From the NCBI GenBank assembly GCA_014529385.2, contig CM043968.1:8974648-9034647 (forward strand): a stretch of 60,000 nucleotides of DNA. Reading direction: 5' to 3'. The notes under the pieces were generated by a model. It was not told the DNA's origin. It saw only the letters and a program-made list of their open reading frames with translations, and searched no databases. The DNA comes from Adiantum capillus-veneris (lineage: Eukaryota > Streptophyta > Polypodiopsida > Polypodiales > Pteridaceae). This document shows, in pieces, positions 58,739-60,000 of this stretch. The first letter of the stretch is position 1. Every line of letters begins with the position of its first letter. The position numbers and the translations under genes were made by a program.

Positions 58739-60000
58739 TGGGGAGTAGCGGTTTCAGGAGGTGAATCGATAGGCACCGGGCCTCTCATTGTGTGAGGGGA
58801 AAGAAGAGAGACAAAAGACAAAACAGACGCATTACATACAGTAGCGACAGAGTCAGAAGACCATATATATATATTCTTGAAGTATTACAAATCACCCTTG
58901 AGTCCCGGCTCCTGGTACATAACAGAGAAGTATAATTCTCATGGTAATTAGACTCAATGCAAGCTCCATCATCATCTGGCTTGCACTTGAGCGGTATATA
59001 TAAGAGTAAATAAATTTCAATGGTATTTAGAGGTAGCCATCACGAACACAAGCATGTATGTTGCAATAGCAAATTTACTGCAGTAGCACTTCAGGCGTCA
59101 TCCTTCATCAGTTTTGTCTTCATGGTTGACATATTCTTCTCCGTAGAAGCTTAAGCACAAAATTCCCCTTATGCACTGAAGCATCAGCCTGCCCCAAGCT
59201 TACTCCTTGCGCTCCTTGCAAGCTTCTTTTTTGTGCCTGGACTGCTTCAATTCATGCATAACTTGAACTTCCCTCTCTATGGCCGATGTCCACCTTCGTT
59301 TCGATTACTACATTCTCAACCTAAGGGTTATACCCTCCCTGTATTAGCACTGATTTCCGTGTGTTTATCCGACTACCCTATGGCCATCTTTCACGCTAGT
59401 CCCTCCTCCAACATGCCTTTCTGTAGGTGGCGCTCTCTTCTTCGACCCTTCATGTGCTTTCATGGCTTCCCTTCATGCGCCTTGGCTTCACCTCTTACTG
59501 GCTGCCCATGAGCTGATCTTCCTCCTTTTCCTCATGCGTTTTCAGCCCCTGTACTGTAGCATGGGCTCTCCCAATTCCCTCTTGCGTGCACATGGAAGCC
59601 CTTGAATCCCTATACGGCTGCCATTCATCCCTGCCCTGCTTTAATTTTAGGGACGTCTTCCCTTCCCCTCCAAGGTTGGTCATATGCTCCCTTCTTAGAA
59701 TGCGTGGGAAGCCCCACTTCAAGCACTCCCCCACTGTATGCGCTGGAGAGCGCGCTGCCTCTTTCTTTTTTCCCCAACACTTTCCCCCTTGCGCTGGGTA
59801 GCTCCCCTCTCAACTTTTTTTTTGCTCGTTCAACCCTTCTCCCTTCTTTACTTTATGCACTGGTTCAGCCCTTCTCCCTTCTCCACTTTATGTGCTTGTT
59901 CCTCCAGCTTTGCTGCATGCGCTGAAGCTTTTCCCTTGGTAGCCCTTCCTCCCTTATTACATGCGTGGGGCTTGTCCCCTTTTGGCCTCTCTCCCTTGGA
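58739..60000 (-). repeat. 5' LTR (right copy), cut by the window end
   Basis: Homologous to 54866-56105 at an offset of about 3.87 kb. It carries about 35 bp more than the left copy near 58800 (GAGAGACAAAAGACAAAACA) and lacks some of the left copy's CT-rich repeats. Confidence 0.7.

Larger units (their letters stand above)
54866..60000 (-). mobile_element. Non-autonomous LTR element on the minus strand (incomplete at the window end)
   Basis: Two direct repeats start TGGGGAGTAGCGGTTTC at 54866 and 58739. On the minus strand the right copy ends CTCCCCA, and AAATCT then TTGGTGAACCCGACGTGA follow, a PBS-like sequence. Minus orientation therefore fits. The internal part (about 2.5 kb) has only fragments of an unknown protein and no pol. 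The element sits in the gag of 53998-54865. Confidence 0.65.

Overview
Plant nuclear DNA, almost entirely decayed repeats and gene fragments; I see no intact protein-coding gene and no rRNA, tRNA or CRISPR locus. The gene debris is land-plant specific: PPR repeats, a SUVH-type histone methyltransferase, an MKP1-type phosphatase with gelsolin homology, an RCC1 repeat, and Ty3/gypsy gag and chromodomain pieces. The PPR wording (RDVVSWSTVIAGYA, DKGKKIHDE, KDVVLGNALVYMY) recalls fern PPR proteins from memory, so a homosporous fern or other large-genome early vascular plant is my best guess, held at moderate confidence.

Layout. 1-2605: remains of an LTR element. It has a recurring 24-bp palindrome, a minus-strand primer-binding-site-like sequence at 1578-1595 and a (CT)n tract. 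2606-24297, 27559-36130 and 37427-38640: one large tandem array of about 30 units of ~1.2 kb. Each unit carries, in shifted frames, the C-terminal part of a LINE ORF2 (segment upstream of, and including, the zf-RVT zinc-binding domain) plus downstream non-coding sequence. The array is interrupted at 24298-27558 by microsatellite and minisatellite DNA. At its right edge it interleaves with a second ~1.1-kb sequence present twice (36131-37230 and 38641-39826).

39827-47970: a transposase-like pseudogene on the minus strand, then a broken Ty3/gypsy element on the plus strand (PBS, gag, PPR fragment, integrase chromodomain). Its gag is split by a 3.28-kb insertion (41851-45131). That insertion contains a MULE-type MITE with an exact 9-bp target duplication and a perfect 96-bp palindrome.

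47976-53454: nested gene wreckage. On the minus strand a SUVH gene (pre-SET at the right, SET at the left) is separated by a PPR fragment. The PPR fragment is itself split by a 4.15-kb element (48424-52571) with LTR-like ~1.4-kb direct repeats. Each direct repeat carries the same string of captured fragments: PPR, RCC1 and MKP1.

53808-60000: a possible minus-strand LTR end, a Ty3/gypsy gag with zinc knuckle (plus strand), and, inserted in that gag at 54866, a minus-strand non-autonomous LTR element whose second LTR runs off the window. Its internal region contains a tRNA-derived SINE.

The loci do not form a pathway. The biology here is genome dynamics: tandem amplification of a LINE fragment, nested insertion, and capture of host gene fragments. 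All identifications are by eye from motifs; none was checked against a database.
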